Counted from the first letter of the stretch, positions 26,147 through 34,884 are shown. The stretch: 43,582 nucleotides of DNA from Bacteroidota bacterium (GCA_022708055.1 JAKIZK010000010.1:1-43582), one strand, 5' to 3'. Made by a program: numbers and translations. The notes: generated by a model from the sequence alone, not told the origin.

Positions 26147-27214
26147 ATGCTCCGTTATGTAATAAAAAAAATATTTTATGGTTTTTTGGTGCTGCTGGGA
26201 GTAGTATCATTGGTGTTTTTTTTATTTCAGGGTTTTGGCGATCCTTCACGTATGGTAATGGGTCAAAGCGGGGACTCTGCCACACAGGCTAATATTCGAA
26301 AAGAACTGTATCTGATAAATGAGAAAGGGGAGAACATCCCCAAGTTTCAACAGTTTTTATTTTACCTCAACGATATATCACCCATTTGTATTCATTCAAA
26401 AAATGAAATTGCAAAAAAGAAACTAAAAGGAATTTTTATTGGTGGCGATAAAAAACTGGGACTAAAGATTCCATACCTGCGTATTTCTTATCAAAGCAAA
26501 AGACCGGTATGGAATATTCTGATGCAGGCGCTGCCCGGAACGATTATACTTGCATCAGCCGCAATGCTCATCGCTATCATCTTGGGTATTCCGCTGGGCG
26601 TTGTTGCTGCCACAAAACAAAATACCTGGATGGATACCTCCTCCGTATTTGGAAGTATCATCGGCATTTCGGCACCATCATTTTTTATGGGAATCATTAT
26701 TGCTTACTTGTTTGGCTTTGTATTATCCAGCTGGACAGGGCTTCATCTTTCGGGCAGTTGGATGGAGCTTGATGAAGTAACCGGAGCAAGAAGATTGTCA
26801 TTGCAAAATTTGATATTACCTGCAATTACCTTGGGAATTCGACCGCTTGCCATCATTACACAATTAACTCGCAGTGCCATGCTCGATGTGTTGGATCAGG
26901 ATTATATGCGTACGGCCTATGCCAAAGGATTGAGCAAAAGAAAAGTGGTATGGAAACATGGGCTAAAGAATGCACTCAATCCGGTTATTACTGCTGTTAC
27001 CGGCTGGTTTGCCGAGTTACTTGCAGGAGCTTTTTTTGTTGAATATATTTTTGGATGGCAGGGGCTTGGAAAAGTAACGGTTGATGCATTGGAGAAGCTG
27101 GATTATCCGGTAGTAATGGGCGCTGTATTAATAGCGGCTACCTTTTTTATTCTGGTCAATATACTGGCTGATATTTTGTATGGATGGGTTGACCCTCGAG
27201 TGAGGATTGAATAA
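26147..27214 (+). CDS. DppB-type ABC transporter permease
   Basis: A 355-residue inner-membrane permease of the oligopeptide/dipeptide importer class. Helix one (MLRYVIKKIFYGFLVLLGVVSLVFF) and FQGFGDPSR are typical of DppB/OppB. The EAA loop that docks the ATPase is in YMRTAYAKGLSKRKVVWKHGLKNALNP, and the C-terminus GWVDPRVRIE is also standard. The periplasmic loop after helix one is longer than in E. coli DppB (about 100 residues). The partner permease, ATPases and binding protein are all absent from the window. It starts 16 bp after the BT_3928-like gene and probably shares its transcript. Confidence 0.9.
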   Translation: MLRYVIKKIFYGFLVLLGVVSLVFFLFQGFGDPSRMVMGQSGDSATQANIRKELYLINEKGENIPKFQQFLFYLNDISPICIHSKNEIAKKKLKGIFIGGDKKLGLKIPYLRISYQSKRPVWNILMQALPGTIILASAAMLIAIILGIPLGVVAATKQNTWMDTSSVFGSIIGISAPSFFMGIIIAYLFGFVLSSWTGLHLSGSWMELDEVTGARRLSLQNLILPAITLGIRPLAIITQLTRSAMLDVLDQDYMRTAYAKGLSKRKVVWKHGLKNALNPVITAVTGWFAELLAGAFFVEYIFGWQGLGKVTVDALEKLDYPVVMGAVLIAATFFILVNILADILYGWVDPRVRIE

Positions 27215-27223
27215 GGATAGATG

Positions 27224-27505
27224 CTATAGTATAACAACATCCGCAATAACTTTTTCTTTTAAAGCTTCGTTTACTCTTTGCTTTATTTTTTCTTTTTGAT
27301 AAAGCAACTCTTGTTTTAAAGGAGCCACATGGGTAGTAATGATGAGTTTGTCACCTATTATCTGAAGTTTATCGGTATAGCGGGCAATTGTTTTTCCCAT
27401 AATGGTTTCCCATATTTCTTCAATCTGCAAAGCTTGTATGCCGCCACGCAGCCGGCTGCTTTTCAAAAAAGATTGCAATGCTTCACCAAGGGAATAGGAG
27501 GACAT
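27224..27505 (-). CDS. DUF721 (DciA-like) protein
   Basis: A 93-residue basic protein of the DUF721 family, whose best-known member, DciA, loads the replicative helicase. Markers are SLGEALQSFLKSSRLRGGI, EEIWETIMGKTIARYT and LIITTHVAPLKQELLYQKEKI. It lies 29 bp downstream of recF on the same strand, a pairing seen in many bacteria, which supports a replication/repair role. The precise job in Bacteroidota is not established. Confidence 0.85.
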   Translation of the reverse strand: MSSYSLGEALQSFLKSSRLRGGIQALQIEEIWETIMGKTIARYTDKLQIIGDKLIITTHVAPLKQELLYQKEKIKQRVNEALKEKVIADVVIL

Positions 27506-27534
27506 AAAAACAAAGTTAAGCCAACGGAATGGTT

Positions 27535-28617
27535 TTATAATCTGATTAAATGAAACTTCAGTTTTAATTGATTTAAATGTTCGGCCAGTCTTTCTTCATT
27601 GGTATCCGTAATAAAAACCTGACCTTCATTTGTAATACATACCCGTTTCAATAAATTTTGAATTCTTGATTCATCTAATTTTTCAAAAACATCATCTAAA
27701 AGCAGGAGTGGGGCAAATTTTTTTTTTGCTTTCAACACTTCCAGTTCGGCAAGTTTCAGTGCAAACAAAAGGCTTTTTCTTTGCCCTTGCGATGCCACTT
27801 GTTTAAAGGGTTGATTGTCCATTTGAAAAACAAGTTCATCACGATGAATACCCGAACCGGTTCTTTGCAGTATCAAATCTTTTGGCCTGCCTGATTTTAA
27901 TAATTCCTGCATCGTATGATAATGCATTTCACTTTCATAGCTGATAGTGATTTCCTCTTTTGAATCACTTATTTCATGATAACATGAAATAATTTTTGGG
28001 CTAAATGAAAGCAGAAATGAATTTCTTTTCTCATAAATTTCATTTCCGGGAATTGCCAACTGCTGATCCAAAATATCCAGCAACTCAAATGAAGTATTCC
28101 CTTTTTCTGCCAATGCTTTTAAGCATGCATTACGTTGTTGCAAAATCTTTTGATAGGCAATCAATTGTTGCAGATAATCTTTGTCGAACTGCGAGATGAG
28201 TGTATCTAAAAAATTTCTGCGTTCACGGCTATCGCCTGTTATTAAAATGGAATCATCAGGAGCTATAAATACACATGGATACCTGCCAATATGTTGCGAG
28301 AACCGGGCATAGTTTTCTCCATTTATGGCAAATTCTTTTTTACCCGTTTCCCTTAATATGCAAACAGGAATTTCTTCATGATTCAGAATTTGAAATTTTC
28401 CTTCAATTCTAAACCCCGTACTTCCGTATCTTACATTTTGCCCCTCTGCACGGCTGAAATAGCTTTTGGTAAAGCAGAGATAATAAATGGCATCTAATAA
28501 ATTAGTTTTACCAACACCATTATTGCCACAAATGCCGGTTATTCTTTCGGAAAAGTCAAAAATTTGCTCCCCGTAATTCTTAAATTGTAGTATTTGAATT
28601 TGTTGAAGTTGCAACAC
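27535..28617 (-). CDS. recF: DNA replication and repair protein RecF
   Basis: An SMC-like ATPase that helps load RecA at gaps. Walker A is GNNGVGKTNLLD; the signature motif lies in VASQGQRKSLLFALKLAELE; Walker B is PLLLLDDVFEKLDE; length about 360 residues. No ATG is available at the N-terminus. The frame is open from a TTG at 28647, but RecF proteins begin just before the strand LQQIQILQFKNY, so the GTG at 28617 (or TTG at 28614) is the likely start. Followed by DUF721; together they look like one transcript. Confidence 0.93.
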   Translation of the reverse strand: MLQLQQIQILQFKNYGEQIFDFSERITGICGNNGVGKTNLLDAIYYLCFTKSYFSRAEGQNVRYGSTGFRIEGKFQILNHEEIPVCILRETGKKEFAINGENYARFSQHIGRYPCVFIAPDDSILITGDSRERRNFLDTLISQFDKDYLQQLIAYQKILQQRNACLKALAEKGNTSFELLDILDQQLAIPGNEIYEKRNSFLLSFSPKIISCYHEISDSKEEITISYESEMHYHTMQELLKSGRPKDLILQRTGSGIHRDELVFQMDNQPFKQVASQGQRKSLLFALKLAELEVLKAKKKFAPLLLLDDVFEKLDESRIQNLLKRVCITNEGQVFITDTNEERLAEHLNQLKLKFHLIRL

Positions 28618-28744
28618 GGCCTGCAATGTACTAACAAAAGTGGGCAAATTTTGCCACAGCCTTTCCTTGAAACCTTTGCTAAAACTATAATAATCAAAAA
28701 TCTACACTTCAAAAACTAGTCTCGAAAATTTGTATTTTTACCCT

Positions 28745-28752
28745 TATTTTTG
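28745..28752 (+). promoter_or_regulatory. -7 box upstream of pdhA
   Basis: TATTTTTG matches TAnnTTTG. No well-spaced TTTG lies upstream. It would give a leader of roughly 50 nt before the TTG start of pdhA. Confidence 0.35.
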
Positions 28753-28805
28753 CGCTCCCCAAAGGAATCCGTTTGGAGTAATTTCTATGGGAAAAACTTT
28801 TTGCC

Positions 28806-29801
28806 TTGACTACAAAATTTTCAAAAGAAACTTACTTGTATTGGTACGAGTTGATGCAACTGATTCGTCAGTTTGAACTCATGGCTGAAGAAAAGTATAA
28901 AATGGAAGGAAAAATCCGCGGCTTTTTTCATGCCTATGTAGGACAGGAAGCCATAGCTGCCGGATGTATAACAGCCACTCGCCCCGAAGACCTTTTTATT
29001 ACCGCTTACAGAGATCATGGATTGGCCATAGCAAAAGGTGTAAGTGTAAACAGCTGTATGGCCGAACTGTATGGTAAAGCTACAGGATGCGCTAAAGGAA
29101 AGGGTGGAAGTATGCACTTCTTTGGAAAAGATGTAAATTTTTATGGAGGGCATGGCATTGTAGGAGCACAAATAGGAACCGGAGCAGGACTTGCATTTGC
29201 CGAACAGTATCGTGGTACAGACAATGTGGTGCTTTGCTATTTTGGCGATGGTGCTGCACGTCAGGGAATTTTACATGAAACCTTCAACTTAGCAATGCTA
29301 TGGAAGTTACCTGTAATTTTCATTTGCGAAAACAATAATTACGCAATGGGAACCTCAATTGAGCGTACTTCCAATGTAATAGATATTTACAAACTGGCTG
29401 ATGGTTATGAAATGCCCGCTGATACCATTGATGGTATGCAGCCCGAAGCCGTACATGAAGGATTGAGCCGAGCTGTAAAAAGAGCAAGAGAAAAGGGCGG
29501 CCCTACTTTATTAGAAATTAAAACATATCGCTATAAAGGACACTCAATCAGCGATCCACAAAAATATCGGTCTAAAGATGAAGTAGATGAATATAAGGCA
29601 AAAGATCCTATTCAACAGGTTTTGAAAACCATTTTGGAGAATAATTTTGCTACGGAAGCTGAAATAGAAAATATCAATAAACGAGTGGATGAAATTGTTG
29701 CAGAATCTGTAAAGTTTGCTGAAGAAAGTCCGTTGCCTGACGATAGCGAAGTTTTGGGCGATATCTATATGGACAAAAATTATCCTTTTATTACCGATTA
29801 A
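28806..29801 (+). CDS. pdhA: pyruvate dehydrogenase E1 component, alpha subunit
   Basis: A 331-residue thiamine-diphosphate-dependent subunit that decarboxylates pyruvate in the PDH complex. The cofactor motif runs from GDGAARQG (near residue 147) to ENNNYAMGTS (near 175); the regulatory-loop region YRYKGHSISDPQKYRSKDE is also typical. The start is TTG: the first ATG (residue 17) would cut the conserved KETYLYWYELMQLIR. The beta subunit and E2 are not adjacent, as in several Bacteroidota where pdhB is elsewhere. A branched-chain E1 alpha is a less likely alternative. Confidence 0.92.
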   Translation: MTTKFSKETYLYWYELMQLIRQFELMAEEKYKMEGKIRGFFHAYVGQEAIAAGCITATRPEDLFITAYRDHGLAIAKGVSVNSCMAELYGKATGCAKGKGGSMHFFGKDVNFYGGHGIVGAQIGTGAGLAFAEQYRGTDNVVLCYFGDGAARQGILHETFNLAMLWKLPVIFICENNNYAMGTSIERTSNVIDIYKLADGYEMPADTIDGMQPEAVHEGLSRAVKRAREKGGPTLLEIKTYRYKGHSISDPQKYRSKDEVDEYKAKDPIQQVLKTILENNFATEAEIENINKRVDEIVAESVKFAEESPLPDDSEVLGDIYMDKNYPFITD

Positions 29802-29828
29802 TATTATTACCAATTAAGAATAAATAAA

Positions 29829-30524
29829 ATGGCTGACAAAAAAGAAACAACAACAAAGACCGGAGCAAATGATGCTGTCATTGAAAAAGCAAAAGATTTT
29901 TGGTCAAAATACAGCAAGTATATCACGGGCATTTCTGCTGCTATCATTGTTTTAGTAGGCGGTTTTTATATCTATAAAAACTTTTTTAAAGACCCTAAAG
30001 AGCAGAAAGCCATAGATGCTATGTTTATGGCCGAAAATTATTTTCGCAAAGACTCACTCAACCTTGCGTTAAACGGCGATGGCCCCAATGCCGGATTTTT
30101 AAAAATTATAAAGAATTACGGCGGTACGAAAGCAGCCAACCTTGCCAACTATTATGCAGGTGTTTGCTACATCAAGCTCAATGAAAATGATAAGGCTGTT
30201 GAAAGATTGAAAAAGTTCAGTACTGATTCTAAACCCGTTCAAGCCCGTGCTTATAAGCTATTGGGTGATGCTTATGGCGATTTAGGAAAAAGTGCAGAAG
30301 CTTTGAGTTATTACAAAAAAGCCGCACACCATTTTGAAGAAGATAAAGATGCTTCGGCTGATGCTTTGTTTGATGCCGCTTATCTAGCCGACAGAGTGAT
30401 GAAGGATTCCAAACAAGCCATAGAATTATACAAAGAATTAAAATCTAAATTCCCGGAAACTACTGCCGGCCGAAATGCAGATAATTATTTAGCACAGTTA
30501 GGCGTTACAGATTCCGGCAAATAA
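29829..30524 (+). CDS. membrane-anchored TPR protein (YfgM-like)
   Basis: A 231-residue protein with a charged cytosolic N-terminus, one transmembrane helix (about 31-50, YITGISAAIIVLVGGFYIYK) and a TPR-containing soluble part: ANLANYYAGVCYIKLNENDKAVERLKKF, ARAYKLLGDAYGDLGKSAEALSYYKKAA, and a last unit ending AGRNADNYLAQLG. This layout matches the ancillary SecYEG translocon subunit YfgM/Tol-Pal-like group, but no chaperone role has been shown for it. It follows pdhA by 27 bp and ends at a terminator. Confidence 0.82.
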   Translation: MADKKETTTKTGANDAVIEKAKDFWSKYSKYITGISAAIIVLVGGFYIYKNFFKDPKEQKAIDAMFMAENYFRKDSLNLALNGDGPNAGFLKIIKNYGGTKAANLANYYAGVCYIKLNENDKAVERLKKFSTDSKPVQARAYKLLGDAYGDLGKSAEALSYYKKAAHHFEEDKDASADALFDAAYLADRVMKDSKQAIELYKELKSKFPETTAGRNADNYLAQLGVTDSGK

Positions 30525-30547
30525 ATTTGTTTCAGATTATTTTTTCA

Positions 30548-30580
30548 ACAGGCATTCTTTATCGGATGCCTGTTTTGTTT
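30548..30580 (+). terminator. intrinsic terminator after the TPR gene
   Basis: ACAGGCAT at 30548-30555 pairs with ATGCCTGT at 30566-30573 across a 10-nt loop, followed by TTTGTTTT. The LutA-like gene begins 24 bp later. Confidence 0.85.
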
Positions 30581-30603
30581 TAATATTGCTAAAACACTTT
30601 AGA

Positions 30604-31326
30604 TTGAACGTACAATTGTTTATCCCTTGTTTTGTGGACCAACTCTATCCTCAAACCGGTTTCAATATGAAACAGGTGTTTGAGAAAGCAGGGTGTACCG
30701 TTGGCTACAATCCCAATCAAACTTGTTGCGGTCAACCCGCTTTCAATGCAGGTTTTTGGGACGAAGCTAAAAGTGTAAGTACTAAATTCATTAAAGATTT
30801 TAAAGACAGTGCTTACATTGTAGCACCCAGTGCCAGTTGTGTAGGTTTTGTAAGAAACTATTATACAAAGCTATTCGATAATTCATCCCTTCACAATGAG
30901 GTAAAAGAAATAGGAAAACGAATTTTTGAATTCTCTGAGTTTATGGTGCAGGTTTTAAAGGTAGAGGATGTAGGAGCTACATTGAATGCAAAAGCTACTT
31001 ACCATGACTCCTGTGCCGGTTTGCGTGAGTGTCATATTAAAACTGAGCCCAGAAAACTGTTGGCACATGTAAAAGGATTGGAGCTTATAGAAATGAATGA
31101 CGTAGAAACCTGTTGTGGATTTGGCGGCACTTTTGCCGTAAAGTATGAGCCCATTTCTATTGCAATGGGAGAACAGAAGGTTGAAAACGCATTAGCCACC
31201 GGAGCCGATTATATCATTTCTACCGATCTATCCTGTCTTATGCACCTGCAAGGTTATATCAATCAAAAAGGATATAAATTAAAAACATTGCATCTGGCTG
31301 ATGTTTTATCGGGAAATACGAATTAG
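30604..31326 (+). CDS. LutA-like (Fe-S)-binding oxidoreductase subunit
   Basis: A 240-residue CCG-domain protein like LutA, a subunit of the LutABC L-lactate oxidation complex, also related to glycolate oxidase and heterodisulfide reductase subunits. Cysteine motifs are all present: PCFVDQLYPQ, QTCCGQPAFNAGFWDE, YHDSCAGLRE and VETCCGFGGTFA. Start is TTG at 30604, aligning with the usual M-x-V-x-LFIPCF beginning; an open frame extends six codons further to another TTG. LutB and LutC are not next to it in this window. Substrate (lactate) is by analogy only. Confidence 0.87.
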   Translation: MNVQLFIPCFVDQLYPQTGFNMKQVFEKAGCTVGYNPNQTCCGQPAFNAGFWDEAKSVSTKFIKDFKDSAYIVAPSASCVGFVRNYYTKLFDNSSLHNEVKEIGKRIFEFSEFMVQVLKVEDVGATLNAKATYHDSCAGLRECHIKTEPRKLLAHVKGLELIEMNDVETCCGFGGTFAVKYEPISIAMGEQKVENALATGADYIISTDLSCLMHLQGYINQKGYKLKTLHLADVLSGNTN

Positions 31327-31355
31327 GATATTGATAAACTTATAACTGAATAGTG

Positions 31356-31772
31356 ATGGCTTATTGGCTTTTAAAATCAGAACCGGCGGTTTATAGTTTT
31401 GATGATTTGGTGAAGGAAAAACAAACCTGCTGGAGCGGTGTTCGAAACTATGCAGCAAGATTGCATTTAAGAAACATGAAGAAAGGGGATGAAGCATTTT
31501 TTTATCACAGTAATGAAGGAACTGACATTGTTGGCATTGCAAAAATTTCAAAAGAAGCTTATCAGGATCCTACCACTACTGATGATCGTTGGGTAGCCAT
31601 TGACATCAAACCGATAAAAAAACTGAAACAACCTGTTTCACTCGCTGAAATTAAAAAAGTAAGCAGCTTGGCTAATATGGCTTTGGTAAGAATCGGGAGG
31701 CTTTCATGCCAGCCCGTGACGGATGATGAATGGAAAATAATATTGCAAATGGCCGGTGAAAAATTATCATAA
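31356..31772 (+). CDS. EVE-domain protein
   Basis: A 138-residue single-domain protein of the EVE/PUA-like fold, which binds modified bases in nucleic acids. Family marks are YWLLKSEPAVYSFDDL, TCWSGVRNYAARLHLR, KKGDEAFFYHSNEG and IVGIAKISKEAY. ATG at 31356 is chosen, one codon after a GTG. The family is related to human THYN1 and to proteins found in some modified-DNA restriction systems, but here it is in a housekeeping setting with no restriction gene nearby. The sirtuin gene follows after 26 bp. Confidence 0.92.
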   Translation: MAYWLLKSEPAVYSFDDLVKEKQTCWSGVRNYAARLHLRNMKKGDEAFFYHSNEGTDIVGIAKISKEAYQDPTTTDDRWVAIDIKPIKKLKQPVSLAEIKKVSSLANMALVRIGRLSCQPVTDDEWKIILQMAGEKLS

Positions 31773-31798
31773 CAAACATTAAGCATTTCAAATCTTTC

Positions 31799-32500
31799 AT
31801 GTATCAACAAACTAAAAAAAAGCTGGTTGTGCTTACTGGTGCCGGCATTAGCGCCGAGAGCGGTATTCGTACTTTTCGTGATAGTGGTGGACTTTGGGAA
31901 GGATATGATGTAAACGATGTAGCAACACCGGAAGCATGGATAAAAAATCCTGAGCTGGTACTTCGATTTTACAACGAAAGAAGAAAAAATGTAGCTGCTG
32001 CTGTACCCAATGCGGCTCATATTGGATTAGCTGCGCTTGAAAAATATTTTGATGTTACCATCATCACACAAAATGTAGATGACCTGCACGAAAGGGCAGG
32101 CTCTACAAACATCATCCACCTGCATGGAGAAATTTTCAAGATGCGCAGCGAATATGATGCGTCCATTATAAAGGAAATTAAAGACGATATTCAAGTGGGA
32201 GACAGGGCAGCAGACGGGCACCAGTTTCGTCCTCACATTGTATGGTTTGGAGAAGAAGTACCCATGATGGAAACAGCAACTAAAGTAGCTTATCATGCTG
32301 AAATTTTTGTCGTAGTAGGCACTTCGCTGGTCGTGTATCCTGCAGCAGGTCTTATCAATTATGTTGCTATGGAAGTGCCCAAATATGTTATTGATAAATC
32401 GATTCCGTCTTTACCGGCAATGAAAAATCTTACACTGATTGAAAAACCTGCAACTGAAGGAGTAGCGGAACTTAGCGAATTGCTGCTGATGATGGCTTAA
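31799..32500 (+). CDS. cobB: CobB-like NAD-dependent deacylase without zinc cysteines
   Basis: A 233-residue sirtuin. NAD-binding motifs are GAGISAESGIRTFRDSGGLWE and TQNVDDLHERAGS; the catalytic histidine is H109 in HLHGE. Y58 and R61 in RFYNERR match the Tyr/Arg pair that recognises succinyl and malonyl groups in SIRT5/CobB. The segment that normally carries two CxxC zinc pairs (about 115-146) has no cysteine, and the whole protein contains none. The three ends after it are intact, so this is a variant and not a damaged gene. Its 3' end overlaps the convergent PIN gene by 29 bp. Confidence 0.9.
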   Translation: MYQQTKKKLVVLTGAGISAESGIRTFRDSGGLWEGYDVNDVATPEAWIKNPELVLRFYNERRKNVAAAVPNAAHIGLAALEKYFDVTIITQNVDDLHERAGSTNIIHLHGEIFKMRSEYDASIIKEIKDDIQVGDRAADGHQFRPHIVWFGEEVPMMETATKVAYHAEIFVVVGTSLVVYPAAGLINYVAMEVPKYVIDKSIPSLPAMKNLTLIEKPATEGVAELSELLLMMA

Positions 32501-32909
32501 GATATTTTTCAAAAAAGCCGGCACTGGTTTGTACATCTATCTCCGCAAAAAAATAATCAGTTACATCTTCTGTAATAATGACATCGCATTTTGAAGCCCG
32601 GGCCGCATAGAATTCCAGTCCGTATTCAAAATCAGTAATTTTTTTATTGGCGATGGTTTGTAGTACTTCATCTGCTCCCGTTTCTACAATTCCAATATGT
32701 GATACCAATGTTTTTATTTTTTCTTTAGCGGTTTTTCTTCCACTCTTTTTCTCCGAAAAATAAAAGGCAATGGCTAAGCAGACAGGAGAAGTGTAAATTT
32801 TATACCCTGGTTTATCAGCCAGACTCATTATACGGGCTGCAAATGTAAATACCGGGTACTCTTTATTCAATACAGCTACTAATATATTCGCATCTAAAAA
32901 TATTCTCAT
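32472..32909 (-). CDS. PIN-domain toxin (VapC-like)
   Basis: A 145-residue PIN-fold ribonuclease. Acidic active-site residues are visible: D6 in IFLDANILVAVLN, acids in ITDFEYGLEFYAA, and the pair in VIITEDVTDYF. It lies 24 bp downstream of a small RHH-type antitoxin gene on the same strand, the usual antitoxin-first order. The gene ends inside the 3' end of the convergent sirtuin gene. Role as a growth-controlling toxin is inferred from the pair. Confidence 0.85.
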   Translation of the reverse strand: MRIFLDANILVAVLNKEYPVFTFAARIMSLADKPGYKIYTSPVCLAIAFYFSEKKSGRKTAKEKIKTLVSHIGIVETGADEVLQTIANKKITDFEYGLEFYAARASKCDVIITEDVTDYFFAEIDVQTSAGFFEKYLKPSSAAIR

Positions 32910-32933
32910 TTCCGCGATTCAAAGAATTCTTTC

Positions 32934-33167
32934 TTAATCTTTTTTTTTTGATTTCCTTTTTGCAGTTTGGTAAGTGGCTGACCCTTCTGCTACTGAATTA
33001 ACCCAATCGGATATTTCAAAATCTTCCAGACTGGAATAGTTGCCGGAAGTGATTTTTTGATACAAAAACTCCGTAAGGCGGCTCAAGCTCATATTATGTG
33101 ACTCGGCAAATCGTTTTGCTTTTTCAATTACCGATTCCTCAAAGCTCAATGTGATTTTTGTATCCAT
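32934..33167 (-). CDS. antitoxin partner of the PIN toxin (DUF6364-like, RHH fold)
   Basis: A 77-residue protein started at the ATG of MDTKITLSFEESVIEKAKRF; an upstream ATG at 33206 adds 13 residues without conservation. The first 45 residues look like a ribbon-helix-helix (ITLSFEESVIEKAKRFA, then SLSRLTEFLYQKI), the DNA-binding half; the tail (SDWVNSVAEG, then Lys-rich) would wrap the toxin. Positive charge at the C-terminus is strong (KRKSKKKD). An A/T-rich repeat region upstream may hold its operator. Confidence 0.8.
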   Translation of the reverse strand: MDTKITLSFEESVIEKAKRFAESHNMSLSRLTEFLYQKITSGNYSSLEDFEISDWVNSVAEGSATYQTAKRKSKKKD

Positions 33168-33235
33168 AATCTGGTTTTTTACAAAAGTAGTATAAGTTAC
33201 GTACAAAATAAAAAAATTATACGTATAGATTGAAG

Positions 33236-34744
33236 TTACAAGGTTTGCTCTGCAAATTTCACGCCCAGTGTTTCCAGTTCTGCAAGTACCGGCTCATAAA
33301 TCTCTTTTTGTGTAGGTATATGCAATCCTGTCATTTTAATTTTCCCGTTTAAAATAAGTTTGGCTGCAATGCCTAAGGGTAAGCCAACAGTTTTAGCCAT
33401 GGCTGTACGCAGATGGTTTTCACCTTTTACGATGAGTGAACTTTTTATTTCTGCATGCTTGCCCTCTTTTTCAAAACCAATTTCATGCAGCATTACAATC
33501 ATATCTTTATCGTAAGGTCGTAGCGCAAGTTTTTTCTCCATGGCAAATTGTAGCAATGTGGACGCACTGCAAAAGCCCTGATTCACCAGTGTATCTGTAT
33601 CATCCATACCTAAATAAAACAGCTGTTTGAGGGTAAGGTTTGCTTCATGCATTTTTGCAGCCAGGTATGCAGCTGCATCATTTTTAACTGTATCTATTTC
33701 AATTTCTTTTAAAGTGCCGGTTTCATCAGCCGCCAGAAATGTCTGCGGCATTTCTTCTCCTGCTTCATTTGCATCTTTTTCAGTTTCTGCCAGTTTTATC
33801 AGATTGTCCAACATAGCACGGGTAACTACTAATTGATTATTAAGTTGCTCACCCAACCAATCTCCAAAATTATTTTGATCCATGTGTTCTTTAAAAACTG
33901 CTGACAATGTTTTTCCATCTGTTTCATATCGGGGCTCTTCATCTGTCAGTTTAAGTGCAAGAATATTTTTCCAGCCATACATAAATTCGGAATGCCGCAG
34001 CGTAGTTCGTAAAAAAGTTTGGCTGTTTTCCAATCCATAAAGCGGCGCATAGCTCAGCGAATCTCTGTTTGGATACCATCCCAATACACCCAGTTCGGGA
34101 ACAGTTACCAACCGGTCGGTATTAAACAAATCTTCATAGCGTTCTTTTACTTCCGTTCCATTAAGTTTGTAATGCGCACCCGCTTTACCTGCCAATACTA
34201 CATTTCTCGGGTTCCAACTTATTTTATAATGCCAGGGATTATCATCACTTTCGGGTGCTACCAATCCGCCGCAGTGCGATTTAAAAGAAGTGATATAGCC
34301 TCCATTATTTCTTATGTCGTCTATCAATTTCATGGCACTCATGTGGTCAATGCCCGGGTCAAGCCCCATCTCGTATAGAAATAAAATCTTTTGATCTTCT
34401 ATTTCCTTTTTTAAATCCTGTATAACCGCATCCGTATAAGAAGCCGTAAGCAGATGTTTCTTTAAAGTGATACAATCCATTGCCACATTGATATGCAGAG
34501 CCGGTGGCAGCATAGAGATTACCAGACTTGATTTTTTAATAAGTGTTTTGCGAAGCACTTCATTGTTGATATCAATTGAAACCGCTTCACCATGAGGCGA
34601 GTTGCCAATTTTTGATGCTGCCAGATTCTGATCAGCATCAGCCACTATTAATTTCCAGTTTTCAGCTTGGGCATTTTTTAGCAAATAGTCAATTAAAACC
34701 GTTGTTGATTTTCCTGCGCCAAATAGAAGTATTGTTCTCTCCAT
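33236..34744 (-). CDS. saccharopine dehydrogenase-like oxidoreductase
   Basis: A 502-residue NAD(P)-dependent enzyme of the saccharopine dehydrogenase/reductase family. The N-terminal Rossmann fold begins ILLFGAGKSTTVLIDYLL; conserved parts follow: LVISMLPPALHINVAMDCI, LLTASYTD and MGLDPGIDHMSAMKLID, then the long catalytic domain with SHCGGLVAPESDDNPWHYKISW. Bacteria seldom use the fungal lysine route, so lysine breakdown is the likelier role, if lysine is the substrate at all. No lysine-pathway gene is adjacent. Confidence 0.85.
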   Translation of the reverse strand: MERTILLFGAGKSTTVLIDYLLKNAQAENWKLIVADADQNLAASKIGNSPHGEAVSIDINNEVLRKTLIKKSSLVISMLPPALHINVAMDCITLKKHLLTASYTDAVIQDLKKEIEDQKILFLYEMGLDPGIDHMSAMKLIDDIRNNGGYITSFKSHCGGLVAPESDDNPWHYKISWNPRNVVLAGKAGAHYKLNGTEVKERYEDLFNTDRLVTVPELGVLGWYPNRDSLSYAPLYGLENSQTFLRTTLRHSEFMYGWKNILALKLTDEEPRYETDGKTLSAVFKEHMDQNNFGDWLGEQLNNQLVVTRAMLDNLIKLAETEKDANEAGEEMPQTFLAADETGTLKEIEIDTVKNDAAAYLAAKMHEANLTLKQLFYLGMDDTDTLVNQGFCSASTLLQFAMEKKLALRPYDKDMIVMLHEIGFEKEGKHAEIKSSLIVKGENHLRTAMAKTVGLPLGIAAKLILNGKIKMTGLHIPTQKEIYEPVLAELETLGVKFAEQTL

Positions 34745-34884
34745 AAGGCCTGAAAATTAGTACGAAATTCTCAAAAAAATCAAGGAAATAAAACCCTGGT
34801 AAAAGCCCTTATTTGTATCCACAACGGTGGAAAAATCAAGTCAAAAAACAAACATTTTTATCAGGTTTTCAGGCTATAAAAAAG

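Noticed and set aside
28787..28863. ATG upstream of pdhA
   Set aside because: It is in a different frame, and the peptide has no similarity to E1 alpha; the TTG at 28806 leads into conserved sequence.
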